From the NCBI GenBank assembly GCA_019416935.1, contig DXWI01000021.1, forward strand, positions 1 to 21,360: a DNA stretch of 21,360 bases, written 5' to 3'. Numbering within the stretch: position 1 is the stretch's first letter; every line of letters starts with the position of its first letter. The notes beneath the pieces were generated by a model that was not told where the DNA came from, made no database searches, and worked only from the letters and a program-made list of their open reading frames with translations. This DNA is from Clostridiales bacterium. GTDB lineage: Bacteria; Bacillota; Clostridia; Christensenellales; CAG-138. A program made the translations under genes and the position numbers. Shown piece after piece: positions 14,051 to 21,347 of the stretch.

Positions 14051-15151
14051 TCAATACTGCGAATAGATGCGCACCGGTACGATCAGATAATAGTAGCGAT
14101 CCCCCTGCACCGGCCGCACCACGCACGGGCTGATGCCGGTCAGCAGGTCGAAATACACCGTTTCATCGGGAATGTTCTTGAGCACGTTCATGCAGTATTT
14201 CGGGTTGAACGCAATCTCGATGTCCTCGCCAATGATCTGCGCGTCGATCTCCTCGCAGATCTTGCCGACAAAGCTGTTGGCGTTGATCTGAATCTTATTG
14301 GAGCCGAATTTCATCACAATGTTATTATTACCTTCGCGCGCCATGAGCTGCGCACGATCGATGGCCTTCATCATCTCCTCGCGGTTCACGAGCGCGCGCG
14401 TCTTGTATTCCTTCGGCAGGATCTGGCGGTAGGCGATATAGTCGCCGTCGAGCAGGCGCGCCGTGAGCCGCGTATGGCCGATATCCACCTTGACGTGCGT
14501 GCGCGTGAACGTCAGCTCCGCGTCGTTCTCCGTTTCGTCCATCATGCGCGCGATCTCAATAAGCGATTTTGCCGGAATTACCGTGGATTTTTCCGGCGTG
14601 GGCGATGCAAGCGGCACGCGCCGCATGGCGAACTGGTAGGCATCCGTTGCAACGGCGGTGATCGAATCGCCAAGCTCGAGCAGCACGCCTGTCAGAATCG
14701 GCTTGCTGTCGTCCTGCGCCGTAGCGAACACGGTCTGCAGGATCAGATCGCGGCATTCCGTGCGGTCCATCTTCAGCGTAAACGTATCGCCATAGAACCG
14801 CATCTCCGGAAATTCCTCATAGTCGATGGACTGGATGCTCATCTGCACGCGGCCGCACGAAATATCCACGGCGCTTCCCTGGATATTGACCTCGGCCATC
14901 GCATCCGGCAGCCGCCGCATGACCTCCGAGAACAGCTTGGCCGGTACGATGGCCCTGCCCTCCTCCTCCACGGTCGCCGCGAGCAGACACTCCTTTTCGA
15001 GCATCAGATCGGAGCACATCAGCCGCACGTTCGTGCCCGCCGCTTCGATATAGATGCCTTCGAGAATCTGCATGGTGGTGCGCACGGGAATGGCCTTGAT
15101 GACGGAGAGCACTCCCGCCGTGAGTTCCTTGGAATCGATCAAAAATCGCAT
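14051..15151 (-). CDS. dnaN: DNA polymerase III beta subunit (sliding clamp)
   Basis: The beta clamp is a ring-shaped dimer that holds the replicase and many repair proteins on DNA. The 366-residue length is that of the family, with three similar domains. Typical segments are MRFLIDSKELTAGVLSVIKA at the start, LTGVLLEL and ATDAYQFAMRR in the middle domain, and YLIVPVRIYSQY at the end, equivalent to the usual LIMPMRL ending. ATG 15151 is the only plausible start by homology, yet no good ribosome binding site lies within 20 nt (AGCAAG is the best; AGGAAG lies about 30 nt away). Translation may therefore be modest. It is separated from dnaA by 425 bp, unlike the short gap in many bacteria. Confidence 0.97.
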   Translation of the reverse strand: MRFLIDSKELTAGVLSVIKAIPVRTTMQILEGIYIEAAGTNVRLMCSDLMLEKECLLAATVEEEGRAIVPAKLFSEVMRRLPDAMAEVNIQGSAVDISCGRVQMSIQSIDYEEFPEMRFYGDTFTLKMDRTECRDLILQTVFATAQDDSKPILTGVLLELGDSITAVATDAYQFAMRRVPLASPTPEKSTVIPAKSLIEIARMMDETENDAELTFTRTHVKVDIGHTRLTARLLDGDYIAYRQILPKEYKTRALVNREEMMKAIDRAQLMAREGNNNIVMKFGSNKIQINANSFVGKICEEIDAQIIGEDIEIAFNPKYCMNVLKNIPDETVYFDLLTGISPCVVRPVQGDRYYYLIVPVRIYSQY

Positions 15152-15576
15152 ATTCTTGCTTTGCTTCGCTGTTGGAAGCTTCCTTTCTGTCCCAAATGGG
15201 GCGGTTATCGCGGCGTATCTGCCCTCCGCTTTGTCCGGGGTGCGGCATGCGGCGTCCTTTTGGCGGTGTGGTCGTTCCCTGCCCGCATGCTTCATGCCGT
15301 TTTTTTTCTGTTCTATGGTTATCCACATCCATGCGTGCGCCGTATGGACCGGTTTGTTATCTGTATTACAGGGGTAGTAGTCGTAGAGCGGCGAAACCGT
15401 GGACAAACCCGGATGCAGACCGCCGCGCGGCGCTTTTTTCTGTGGAGTGATCCGTGGAAAGGCTGTGTATCCGCTGTGCGCTTATCCACTGCATCCCCAA
15501 AGCGCACGCTTTCCACTTTGCGTCCACTGTGGTTTCCACAGTGAAATGTGTATATGTTTTTCCCTGCTTGCCGCCG
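15152..15576. other. Candidate oriC in the dnaA-dnaN interval
   Basis: This gene-free 425-bp stretch contains one perfect DnaA box, TTATCCACA at 15319-15327. TTATCCACT at 15482-15490 has one mismatch. Weaker copies are CGTGGACAA at 15398-15406 and GTTTCCACA at 15532-15540. CACTGTGG (15525-15532) and CCACAGTG (15536-15543) form a perfect inverted repeat built around box-like sequence. In many Firmicutes this interval is the unwinding part of the origin. I see no strongly AT-rich unwinding element here, so the exact origin is uncertain. Confidence 0.65.
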
Positions 15577-16881
15577 CTACATCCGCTTTTTGATGTCCTC
15601 GATCACGGAGGCAAACTTTGCGTCGCCGGTCACGAGCTTGTCGATCTTGTCGCAGGCGCTCATGGCCGTCGTATGGTCGTTGCGGTTAAAAAGGTAGGCA
15701 ATGCGCTTGTAGGGCAGGCTGAGCATGCCGTGACACAGATACATCGCGATCTGCCGCGGCATGACCACCTCGCGGTCGCGCCGCTGGGAATCCATGCTCT
15801 CGACCGAAATGGAATAAAACTCCGCTACGGTCTCCTTGATGAGCTTCGGCGTGATCTCGCGCTTTTTCACCTCGGGAAGCAGATCCTTGAGCGCGTCGGC
15901 CGTGACCTCGAGGTTCAGCGGGCGGCGGCGCAGGCGCGAATAGGCCACCACGCGCGTCAAACAGCCCTCGAGCTCACGAATGTTGCTCTGCACATGATCC
16001 GCGATGAACGCGAGCACCGAATCGTCGACGTCGATATTGTCCTGCCGTGCGCGGTTGCGCAGGATCGCGATGCGCGTCTCGATGTCCGGCGGCTGAATAT
16101 CGGCAATCAATCCCCACTGGAAGCGCGAGCAGAGGCGCTCCTCCAGCTTGGAGATCTCCTTGGGCGGCCGGTCGGAGCTAATGACGATCTGCTTGTTCGC
16201 ATTGTGCAGCGTGTTGAAGGTGTTGAAAAACTCCTCCTGCGTGGCCTGACTGCGGCTGATAAACTGTACGTCGTCGATCATTAGAATATCCACGTTCCGG
16301 TAGCGCTTGCGGAATTCCAGCCGCTTGTCCTGCTGAATCGCGGTGATCAGCTCGTTTGTGAAGGTTTCGCTGGTGACATACATCACGCGCGCGTTGGGGC
16401 GCTTTTCCTTGATAAAGTGGCCGATTGCGTGCATGAGGTGCGTTTTGCCCAGACCGACGCCGCCGTAGATGAACAGCGGGTTGTAGGCGGTGCCGGGGTT
16501 CTGCGCGACGGCCTGCGCCGCAGCGTGCGGAAACTGGTTGGAACCGCCGACGATAAAGCTGTCGAACGTGTATTTCGGGTTCAGCGCATACACGTTGACT
16601 GGCTCGGCGTCCTCGTTGACGACATACTGATCGCGATCCTCCGGCAGCACAAGCAGCACGTCCGCAACGGAGTCCTCCGCCTTGCGCGCAGCCTGAAAGA
16701 GCATCTCAAAGTAGAAATCCTTGAGCGTCTTCAAAATATCCGGGTTTGGTACTTCCAAAACGAGGATATTGTTCTTATATACAAGCGGAACGAGAGAATC
16801 GATCCAGGCATGAAAACTGAGCCCGGTCATCTGCGGACGAATCTCCTCCCGTGCGCGCGCCCAGATTTTTAAGTGCTCCAT
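15577..16881 (-). CDS. dnaA: Chromosomal replication initiator DnaA
   Basis: DnaA is the AAA+ ATPase that binds DnaA boxes and opens the origin. From ATG 16881 it is 434 residues. Domain I covers about 1-75, and the linker domain II is short. Domain III starts at NPKYTFDSFIVGGSNQFPHA (101-120), with Walker A GGVGLGKT (140-147), Walker B LMIDDVQF (200-207) and the CSRF segment (251-254). Domain IV has the helix-turn-helix with PRQIAMYL (375-382). The normally near-invariant GGRDHTT signature reads NRNDHTT here (399-405), which removes the arginine before DHTT. ATG 16881 follows GGGAAGGGA; a TTG at 16896 is an unlikely alternative. It is transcribed toward dnaN. Confidence 0.97.
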   Translation of the reverse strand: MEHLKIWARAREEIRPQMTGLSFHAWIDSLVPLVYKNNILVLEVPNPDILKTLKDFYFEMLFQAARKAEDSVADVLLVLPEDRDQYVVNEDAEPVNVYALNPKYTFDSFIVGGSNQFPHAAAQAVAQNPGTAYNPLFIYGGVGLGKTHLMHAIGHFIKEKRPNARVMYVTSETFTNELITAIQQDKRLEFRKRYRNVDILMIDDVQFISRSQATQEEFFNTFNTLHNANKQIVISSDRPPKEISKLEERLCSRFQWGLIADIQPPDIETRIAILRNRARQDNIDVDDSVLAFIADHVQSNIRELEGCLTRVVAYSRLRRRPLNLEVTADALKDLLPEVKKREITPKLIKETVAEFYSISVESMDSQRRDREVVMPRQIAMYLCHGMLSLPYKRIAYLFNRNDHTTAMSACDKIDKLVTGDAKFASVIEDIKKRM

Positions 16882-16911
16882 GGTATCCCTTCCCAATATA
16901 TTAGTACAACC

Positions 16912-16940
16912 ATTCTACCAAAAAAAGCCCCAAAAAACAA
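16912..16940 (-). promoter_or_regulatory. Candidate promoter of dnaA
   Basis: On the minus strand TTGTTT (16935-16940) and TAGAAT (16912-16917) are 17 bp apart, about 30 bp before the dnaA ATG. No perfect DnaA box is near; TGTGAATAA at 17101-17109 has one mismatch. Confidence 0.45.
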
Positions 16941-17147
16941 GGAAAATCCGGTGATACCAATCGATTGCCGCCTTGACGGTACATATTGTGTTTCTGTGAT
17001 CGCGCGGGGACAAGATAGTGGATTTACGTCAGGAATGCGGGAGGAGAATCTCCTTTTCTTTCCATCCATTTATCTGATTGCACATCAACAAAGGCAATTC
17101 TGTGAATAAAAAAGAAGCGAGAAAATGAAACAGTCGGGAAAACATAA
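16941..17147. other. Gene-free region upstream of dnaA
   Basis: I see no convincing gene or RNA in this stretch between the dnaA promoter and the next terminator. It contains one near-match to a DnaA box at 17101-17109 and is moderately AT-rich at its right end, so part of the origin could lie here. Confidence 0.4.
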
Positions 17148-17183
17148 AAAACCGCGGCGCATGCGCCGCGGTTTTCAGTTTTT
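17148..17183 (-). terminator. Terminator of the DUF1292 gene
   Basis: Bases 17148-17175 form a perfect 28-bp palindrome centred on GCATGC. In the minus direction it is followed by TTATGTTTT, and on the plus side by a run of seven T, so it could work both ways. It lies 47 bp past the stop codon at 17222. Confidence 0.85.
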
Positions 17184-17221
17184 TTGCAGAATGGATTGTT
17201 TTTGGAAAATCCATCGCCGGC

Positions 17222-17557
17222 TTACTCGTGGCAGTGGTCGCAGCCGCAGCCGCAATCGTGCTCGTCACAGTCGCACTCGTCGTCCCAGCTTTCAAACATC
17301 TGCTCCACGATCGCGGAGAGTTCGTCCATCTTGTCCTCATCGGCGGGAAGAAACTCCTCCATATCGCCGTTGACGACCACCTTCATGATATAGACCTCGG
17401 TCTCGCAGTCGCAGTCCTCGTCCTCGCAGTCACAGGAATCGGGATCGACCAGAACGGCATACTCCTGATCCTCGTGCTCGAAATAGTCTACGACCTCCAG
17501 CTCAAATTCATTTCCGTCGTCATCGGAAAACACAACGATATCGCGATCATCTTCCAT
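17222..17557 (-). CDS. DUF1292 (YrzB-like) protein with Cys-rich insert and tail
   Basis: A 111-residue acidic cytoplasmic protein. The core, IVVFSDDDGNEFELEVVDYFEHEDQEYAVLVD (8-38) followed by EVYIMKVVVNGD, has the DUF1292 pattern seen in YrzB and similar small Firmicutes proteins of unknown role, often near Holliday-junction resolvase and alanyl-tRNA synthetase genes. Unusually, two Cys groups are added: C42, C44, C49 and C51 in the middle, and C95, C97, C102, C104, C106 and C109 with histidines at the end (DCGCGCDHCHE). They suggest metal binding, which is inference. The start ATG 17557 follows AAAGGCGG. The gene has its own promoter and terminator and is not coupled to dnaA. Confidence 0.88.
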   Translation of the reverse strand: MEDDRDIVVFSDDDGNEFELEVVDYFEHEDQEYAVLVDPDSCDCEDEDCDCETEVYIMKVVVNGDMEEFLPADEDKMDELSAIVEQMFESWDDECDCDEHDCGCGCDHCHE

Positions 17558-17589
17558 GATTATCTTCCGCCTTTCTATAATGTGGTATT

Positions 17590-17618
17590 ATTGTACCCGA
17601 TTTTTTACAAATGTTCAA
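17590..17618 (-). promoter_or_regulatory. Promoter of the DUF1292 gene
   Basis: On the minus strand TTGAAC (17613-17618) and TACAAT (17590-17595) are 17 bp apart, about 32 bp before the ATG. Confidence 0.6.
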
Positions 17619-17893
17619 CCGGTTTGTCGCGCCTTCACACGGTAAAAGACTGAAAGATTTTTGCGTTTTCTGTCCGATTTGTAGCGCTGCGCCGCACCGG
17701 GTCTAAAAAGGGCCGGCCTTGGGAAAAAGAATGGGAAAAACAGCCGGCGGATTGCGGTTTGGGCTTGTGCGCGCGCCTGTGCCAATGGTATGATATTCAT
17801 AGAGAAATGCAGGCTCAGGACGGAAGAAAATCATACAAAACGGAAAGAACAAAAAAATAATTTAGGTTTCATAAAAATATTTATTAAAACGCC
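17619..17893. other. Gene-free divergent spacer
   Basis: No gene, RNA or DnaA box is evident here. This is the point where the coding strand switches from mostly minus to plus. The part from about 17810 to 17893 is A-rich and could act as an UP element or a flexible upstream region for the promoter that follows. Confidence 0.4.
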
Positions 17894-17921
17894 TTGTAAT
17901 TCCCATATTTTCTGCTATGAT
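17894..17921 (+). promoter_or_regulatory. Promoter of the YheO-ygeY-ygeW operon
   Basis: TTGTAA (17894-17899) and TATGAT (17916-17921) are 16 bp apart. An A-rich stretch lies directly upstream, and GGAGGTAGGAG precedes the first ATG. Confidence 0.55.
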
Positions 17922-17939
17922 GAGTTTGGAGGTAGGAGC

Positions 17940-18572
17940 ATGGATCTGGACTTTTTGAAGCGCCTTGCCAAAGCGATTACCGAGCAGTTCGGCGACAACA
18001 GCGAGGTTGCCGTGCACGATCTGACCGGCGACGATCTCGAGCACACGGTTGTCGCGATTGAAAACGGACACGTTTCGAGCCGGCAGATGGGCGACGGGCC
18101 ATCCCGCGTCGTGCTGGAAGCGCTCAAGCATCGCGACGATCGCGCCATAGAGGATCAGCTCGGCTATCTGACCAAGACGCGCGACGGTCGCATTCTCAAA
18201 TCCAGCACGGTGTTCCTGCATGGGCCGGACGGTGCGGTCGAGGGCGTGCTGGCGATCAACTACGACGTCACCGAGATGCTCATGGCCGAGCGCGCGATCA
18301 ACTCGCTGCTGCACCACAGGGAGGAACAAAAGGCGCCGGAGCGCATTCCGCAGAATGTGAACGATCTGCTGGATGATCTGATCGAGCAGAGCGTGGCGCT
18401 CGTCGGCAAGCCCGTGGCCATGATGAAGAAGGACGACAAGATCAAGGCCATCCAGTTTTTGAACAACGCGGGCGCGTTTCTGGTCACCAAGAGCGGGGAT
18501 AAGGTGTCCAAGCACTTCGGTATCAGCAAGTACACGCTCTACTCCTACATCGACGCCAAGCGGGATTGCTGA
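17940..18572 (+). CDS. YheO/DauR-type transcriptional regulator (PAS plus HTH)
   Basis: A 210-residue predicted regulator. Residues 5-115 form a YheO-like PAS domain: AVHDLTGDDLEHTVVAIENG, the GYLTKTRDGRILKSST strand pair and GVLAINYDVTEM. Residues 140-207 form the DauR-type helix-turn-helix: a long helix LLDDLIEQSVALVGKP, then KDDKIKAIQFLNNAGAF and VSKHFGISKYTLYSYID. Related proteins sense small metabolites and control amino acid or purine-related catabolic genes. ATG 17940 follows GGAGG. It is the first gene of the operon, 48 bp ahead of ygeY, so it probably controls that pathway and itself; the ligand is unknown. Confidence 0.9.
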   Translation: MDLDFLKRLAKAITEQFGDNSEVAVHDLTGDDLEHTVVAIENGHVSSRQMGDGPSRVVLEALKHRDDRAIEDQLGYLTKTRDGRILKSSTVFLHGPDGAVEGVLAINYDVTEMLMAERAINSLLHHREEQKAPERIPQNVNDLLDDLIEQSVALVGKPVAMMKKDDKIKAIQFLNNAGAFLVTKSGDKVSKHFGISKYTLYSYIDAKRDC

Positions 18573-18620
18573 CGCCGGAGGGCGCCACCATATAAAAACG
18601 AGGAAAGGGAGCAATTGACC

Positions 18621-19994
18621 ATGGAAAACACGGACCGGGTGCAGCTCGTGCAGCGCACGGCGGAGGCGTATCTGCCGGACATGACAAGGTTTTTGCGCGA
18701 TCTGATCGCGATCCCCAGCGAGAGCTGCGAGGAGGAGGGCGTCATTCGCCGCACGATCGAGGAAATGGAACGGCTCGGCTTTGACGAGGCGCTCATCGAT
18801 CCGCAGGGAAACGCCATCGGCTACATGGGCACGGGCGACAGGATCATCGCGTTCGACGGCCATATCGATACCGTGGGCATCGGCAACATCGCCAACTGGG
18901 AGCACGACCCGTATCAGGGCTATGAGACGGACGATGTGATCTATGGCCGCGGCGGCTCCGATCAGGAGGGCGGCGTGGTCTCGGCCGTGTACGGCGCGAA
19001 GATCATGAAGGAGCTTGGCCTGATTCCGGACGGCTACCGGATCATGGTGACCGCTACCGTGCAGGAGGAGGACTGCGACGGCCTGTGCTGGCAGTACATT
19101 CACAATGAGGACGGCGTGACGCCGGAGTTCGTCGTTTCCACCGAGCCGACCGACGGCGGCATCTACCGCGGGCACCGCGGCCGCATGGAGATTCGCGTCG
19201 AGGTGCGCGGCGTATCCTGCCACGGCAGCGCGCCGGAGCGCGGTGAAAACGCGATCTACAAGATGGCCGAGATTCTCAGCGAGGTCGAACAGCTCAACGA
19301 GAACGGCTGTGAGGACGATGTGGAGATCAAGGGCCTCGTCAAGATGCTCGACCCGCGGTACAATCCCGAGCATTATGAGGACGCGCGCTTTCTGGGCCGC
19401 GGCACCTGCACCACGAGCCAGATCTTTTTCACGAGCCCGAGCCGCTGCGCGGTGGCCGACTCGTGCGCCATCTCCATCGACCGGCGCATGACCGCCGGCG
19501 AAACGTGGGATTCCTGCATCCGCGAGATCGAAGCGTTGCCCGCGTGCAAAAAGCACGGCGCCAAGGTCACGATGTATATGTACGACCGCCCGGCATGGAC
19601 GGGGCTGGTCTATGAAACCGAGTGCTATTTCCCGACGTGGATCAATAAGGAAACCGCGCCGCACGTGCAGGCCCTGGCGGACGCGCACCGCGCGCTCTAC
19701 GGCGAAAAGCGCATGGGCCATCCGGACGCGATGGCAAAGCGCGAGCGGCCGCTCATCGACAAGTGGACGTTCTCGACCAACGGCGTGTCCATTCAGGGGC
19801 GCTACGGCATCCCGTGCGTGGGGTTTGGCCCCGGCGCCGAATCGCAGGCGCATGCGCCCAACGAGATCACCTGGAAGGAGGACCTCGTGCGCTGCGCGGC
19901 GGTCTATGCCCTGACCCCGAGCTTCTACCGCGGCAGGGGCGAGGAGGACGTCTGCCAGTTCCGCGCCGGCAGGACGAACAACGATATCAAATAA
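18621..19994 (+). CDS. ygeY: YgeY family M20 metallohydrolase
   Basis: A 457-residue M20-type zinc hydrolase of the YgeY family, often found with selenium-dependent hydroxylase genes and in purine-degradation clusters. Zinc-site motifs are DGHIDTV (79-85, with H81 and D83), GRGGSDQEGG (109-118, with bridging D114) and the catalytic QEEDCDG (148-154). A dimerisation domain follows (HRGRMEIRVEVRG), then the C-terminal HAPNE with a metal-ligand histidine. It is thought to act on a ureido or carbamoyl amino acid linked to 2,3-diaminopropionate; the exact substrate is not shown here. ATG 18621 follows GGGAG with a 9-nt gap; TTG 18615 is less likely. The partner ygeX is not between it and ygeW. Confidence 0.94.
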   Translation: MENTDRVQLVQRTAEAYLPDMTRFLRDLIAIPSESCEEEGVIRRTIEEMERLGFDEALIDPQGNAIGYMGTGDRIIAFDGHIDTVGIGNIANWEHDPYQGYETDDVIYGRGGSDQEGGVVSAVYGAKIMKELGLIPDGYRIMVTATVQEEDCDGLCWQYIHNEDGVTPEFVVSTEPTDGGIYRGHRGRMEIRVEVRGVSCHGSAPERGENAIYKMAEILSEVEQLNENGCEDDVEIKGLVKMLDPRYNPEHYEDARFLGRGTCTTSQIFFTSPSRCAVADSCAISIDRRMTAGETWDSCIREIEALPACKKHGAKVTMYMYDRPAWTGLVYETECYFPTWINKETAPHVQALADAHRALYGEKRMGHPDAMAKRERPLIDKWTFSTNGVSIQGRYGIPCVGFGPGAESQAHAPNEITWKEDLVRCAAVYALTPSFYRGRGEEDVCQFRAGRTNNDIK

Positions 19995-20016
19995 GGCAGG
20001 AGGAAACGGAACCGTT

Positions 20017-21219
20017 ATGAGCAAGAAGAGCAATGTGAAGCAGTTCACCGACGTGCTGGAAAAGCTGGACTTTTCCAAAATGTTTGAGGGCGATTTCTTC
20101 CTGACGTGGGAGAAGTCGCAGGATGAGATCGAGGCCGTGTTCACCGTGGCCGACGCGCTGCGCCACCTGCGCGAGAACAACGTCTCCACAAAGATCTTCG
20201 ATTCGGGCCTCGGCGTGTCGCTGTTCCGCGACAACAGCACGCGCACGCGCTTCAGCTTCGCCTCCGCGTGCAACCTGCTCGGCCTTGAGGTGCAGGATCT
20301 GGACGAGGGCAAGAGCCAGATCGCGCACGGCGAAACCGTCCGCGAAACGGCCAACATGATCTCGTTCATGGCGGACGCGATCGGCATCCGGGACGACATG
20401 TATATTGGCAAGGGCAACGCCTATATGCACCAGGTTGTCGATGCGGTCAGCGCCGGCCACCGCGACGGCGTGCTCGAGCAGAAGCCCACGCTCGTGAACC
20501 TCCAGTGCGACGTCGACCATCCCACGCAGTGCATGGCCGACATGCTGCACATCATCCACGAGTTCGGCGGTATCGAGAACCTCAAGGGCAAGAAGGTCGC
20601 CATGACATGGGCGTACAGCCCGAGCTACGGCAAGCCGCTGTCCGTCCCGCAGGGCGTGATCGGACTGATGACGCGCTTCGGCATGGACGTTACGCTCGCC
20701 TATCCCGAGGGCTATGAGGTCATGGACGAGGTCGTCGAGGTGGCGAAGAAGAACGCCGAAACGTACGGCGGCAAGTTTGAGATCACGAACAGCATGGCCG
20801 ATGCGTTCAAGGACGCCGATATCGTGTATCCCAAGAGCTGGGCGCCGTTCAAGGCCATGGAGGAGCGCACCGAGCTGTACGGCAACGGCGACATGGAGGG
20901 CATCAAGGCGCTCGAAAAGCGGCTGCTGGCCCAGAACGCCGAGCACAAGGACTGGACCTGCACCGAGGAGCTGATGCAGACCACGAAGGACGGCAAGGCG
21001 CTGTACCTGCACTGCCTGCCGGCCGACATCACCGGCGTGTCCTGCGAGGCCGGCGAGGTCGAGGCCTCCGTGTTCGACCGCTATCGCGACCCGCTCTATA
21101 AGGAAGCCTCGTTCAAGCCGTACATCATCGCGGCGATGATCTTCCTCGCCAAGGTCAAGGATCCGGTCGAGATGCTCAAAAAGCTCGAAAAGAACGCCAA
21201 GGAGCGCCGCGCCGAGTAA
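20017..21219 (+). CDS. ygeW: YgeW knotted carbamoyltransferase
   Basis: A 400-residue member of the aspartate/ornithine carbamoyltransferase superfamily. The carbamoyl phosphate motif is SLFRDNSTRTRFSF (about 67-80), followed by DVDHPTQCMADMLHI and the HCLPADITG loop near residue 335, which binds the second substrate. The long insert and spacing fit the YgeW group, whose natural substrate is unsettled; 2,3-diaminopropionate derivatives have been proposed. It may run in the phosphorolytic direction and release carbamoyl phosphate for carbamate kinase; this is inference. AGGAGG lies 11 nt before ATG 20017, and the gap to ygeY is 22 bp, so the two genes form an operon. Confidence 0.95.
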   Translation: MSKKSNVKQFTDVLEKLDFSKMFEGDFFLTWEKSQDEIEAVFTVADALRHLRENNVSTKIFDSGLGVSLFRDNSTRTRFSFASACNLLGLEVQDLDEGKSQIAHGETVRETANMISFMADAIGIRDDMYIGKGNAYMHQVVDAVSAGHRDGVLEQKPTLVNLQCDVDHPTQCMADMLHIIHEFGGIENLKGKKVAMTWAYSPSYGKPLSVPQGVIGLMTRFGMDVTLAYPEGYEVMDEVVEVAKKNAETYGGKFEITNSMADAFKDADIVYPKSWAPFKAMEERTELYGNGDMEGIKALEKRLLAQNAEHKDWTCTEELMQTTKDGKALYLHCLPADITGVSCEAGEVEASVFDRYRDPLYKEASFKPYIIAAMIFLAKVKDPVEMLKKLEKNAKERRAE

Positions 21220-21248
21220 CGCACAGCAAAAGAACCGAAGCGCAAAAC

Positions 21249-21286
21249 ACAGCCCGCCCCATCCGCATTGCGGACGGGGCGGGCTG
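21249..21286 (+). terminator. GC-rich hairpin after ygeW
   Basis: ACAGCCCGCCCC (21249-21260) pairs with GGGGCGGGCTGT (21275-21286), continued by a TCCGCA/TGCGGA inner stem with one mismatch. No T tract follows, so it may end the transcript only in part or stabilise the mRNA end. Confidence 0.6.
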
Positions 21287-21308
21287 TTCCGTATGGCAAT
21301 AAAACAAA

Positions 21309-21334
21309 AAGAGCAGCGTATACACGCTGCTCTT
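21309..21334 (-). terminator. Terminator of a minus-strand gene at the right edge
   Basis: AAGAGCAGCGT and ACGCTGCTCTT form a perfect 11-bp stem with a 4-nt loop. On the minus strand it is followed by TTTTGTTTTATT, so it ends a leftward transcript. Confidence 0.8.
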
Positions 21335-21347
21335 ACGATAACCCGAT

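Noticed and set aside
14045..15544. 499-codon plus-strand open frame opposite dnaN and the origin
   Set aside because: It is antisense to dnaN and runs through the DnaA boxes without any domain signal.
17862..20417. 851-codon minus-strand open frame opposite the regulator, ygeY and part of ygeW
   Set aside because: Three recognised plus-strand genes with proper starts occupy this stretch; the frame is a GC-rich shadow.
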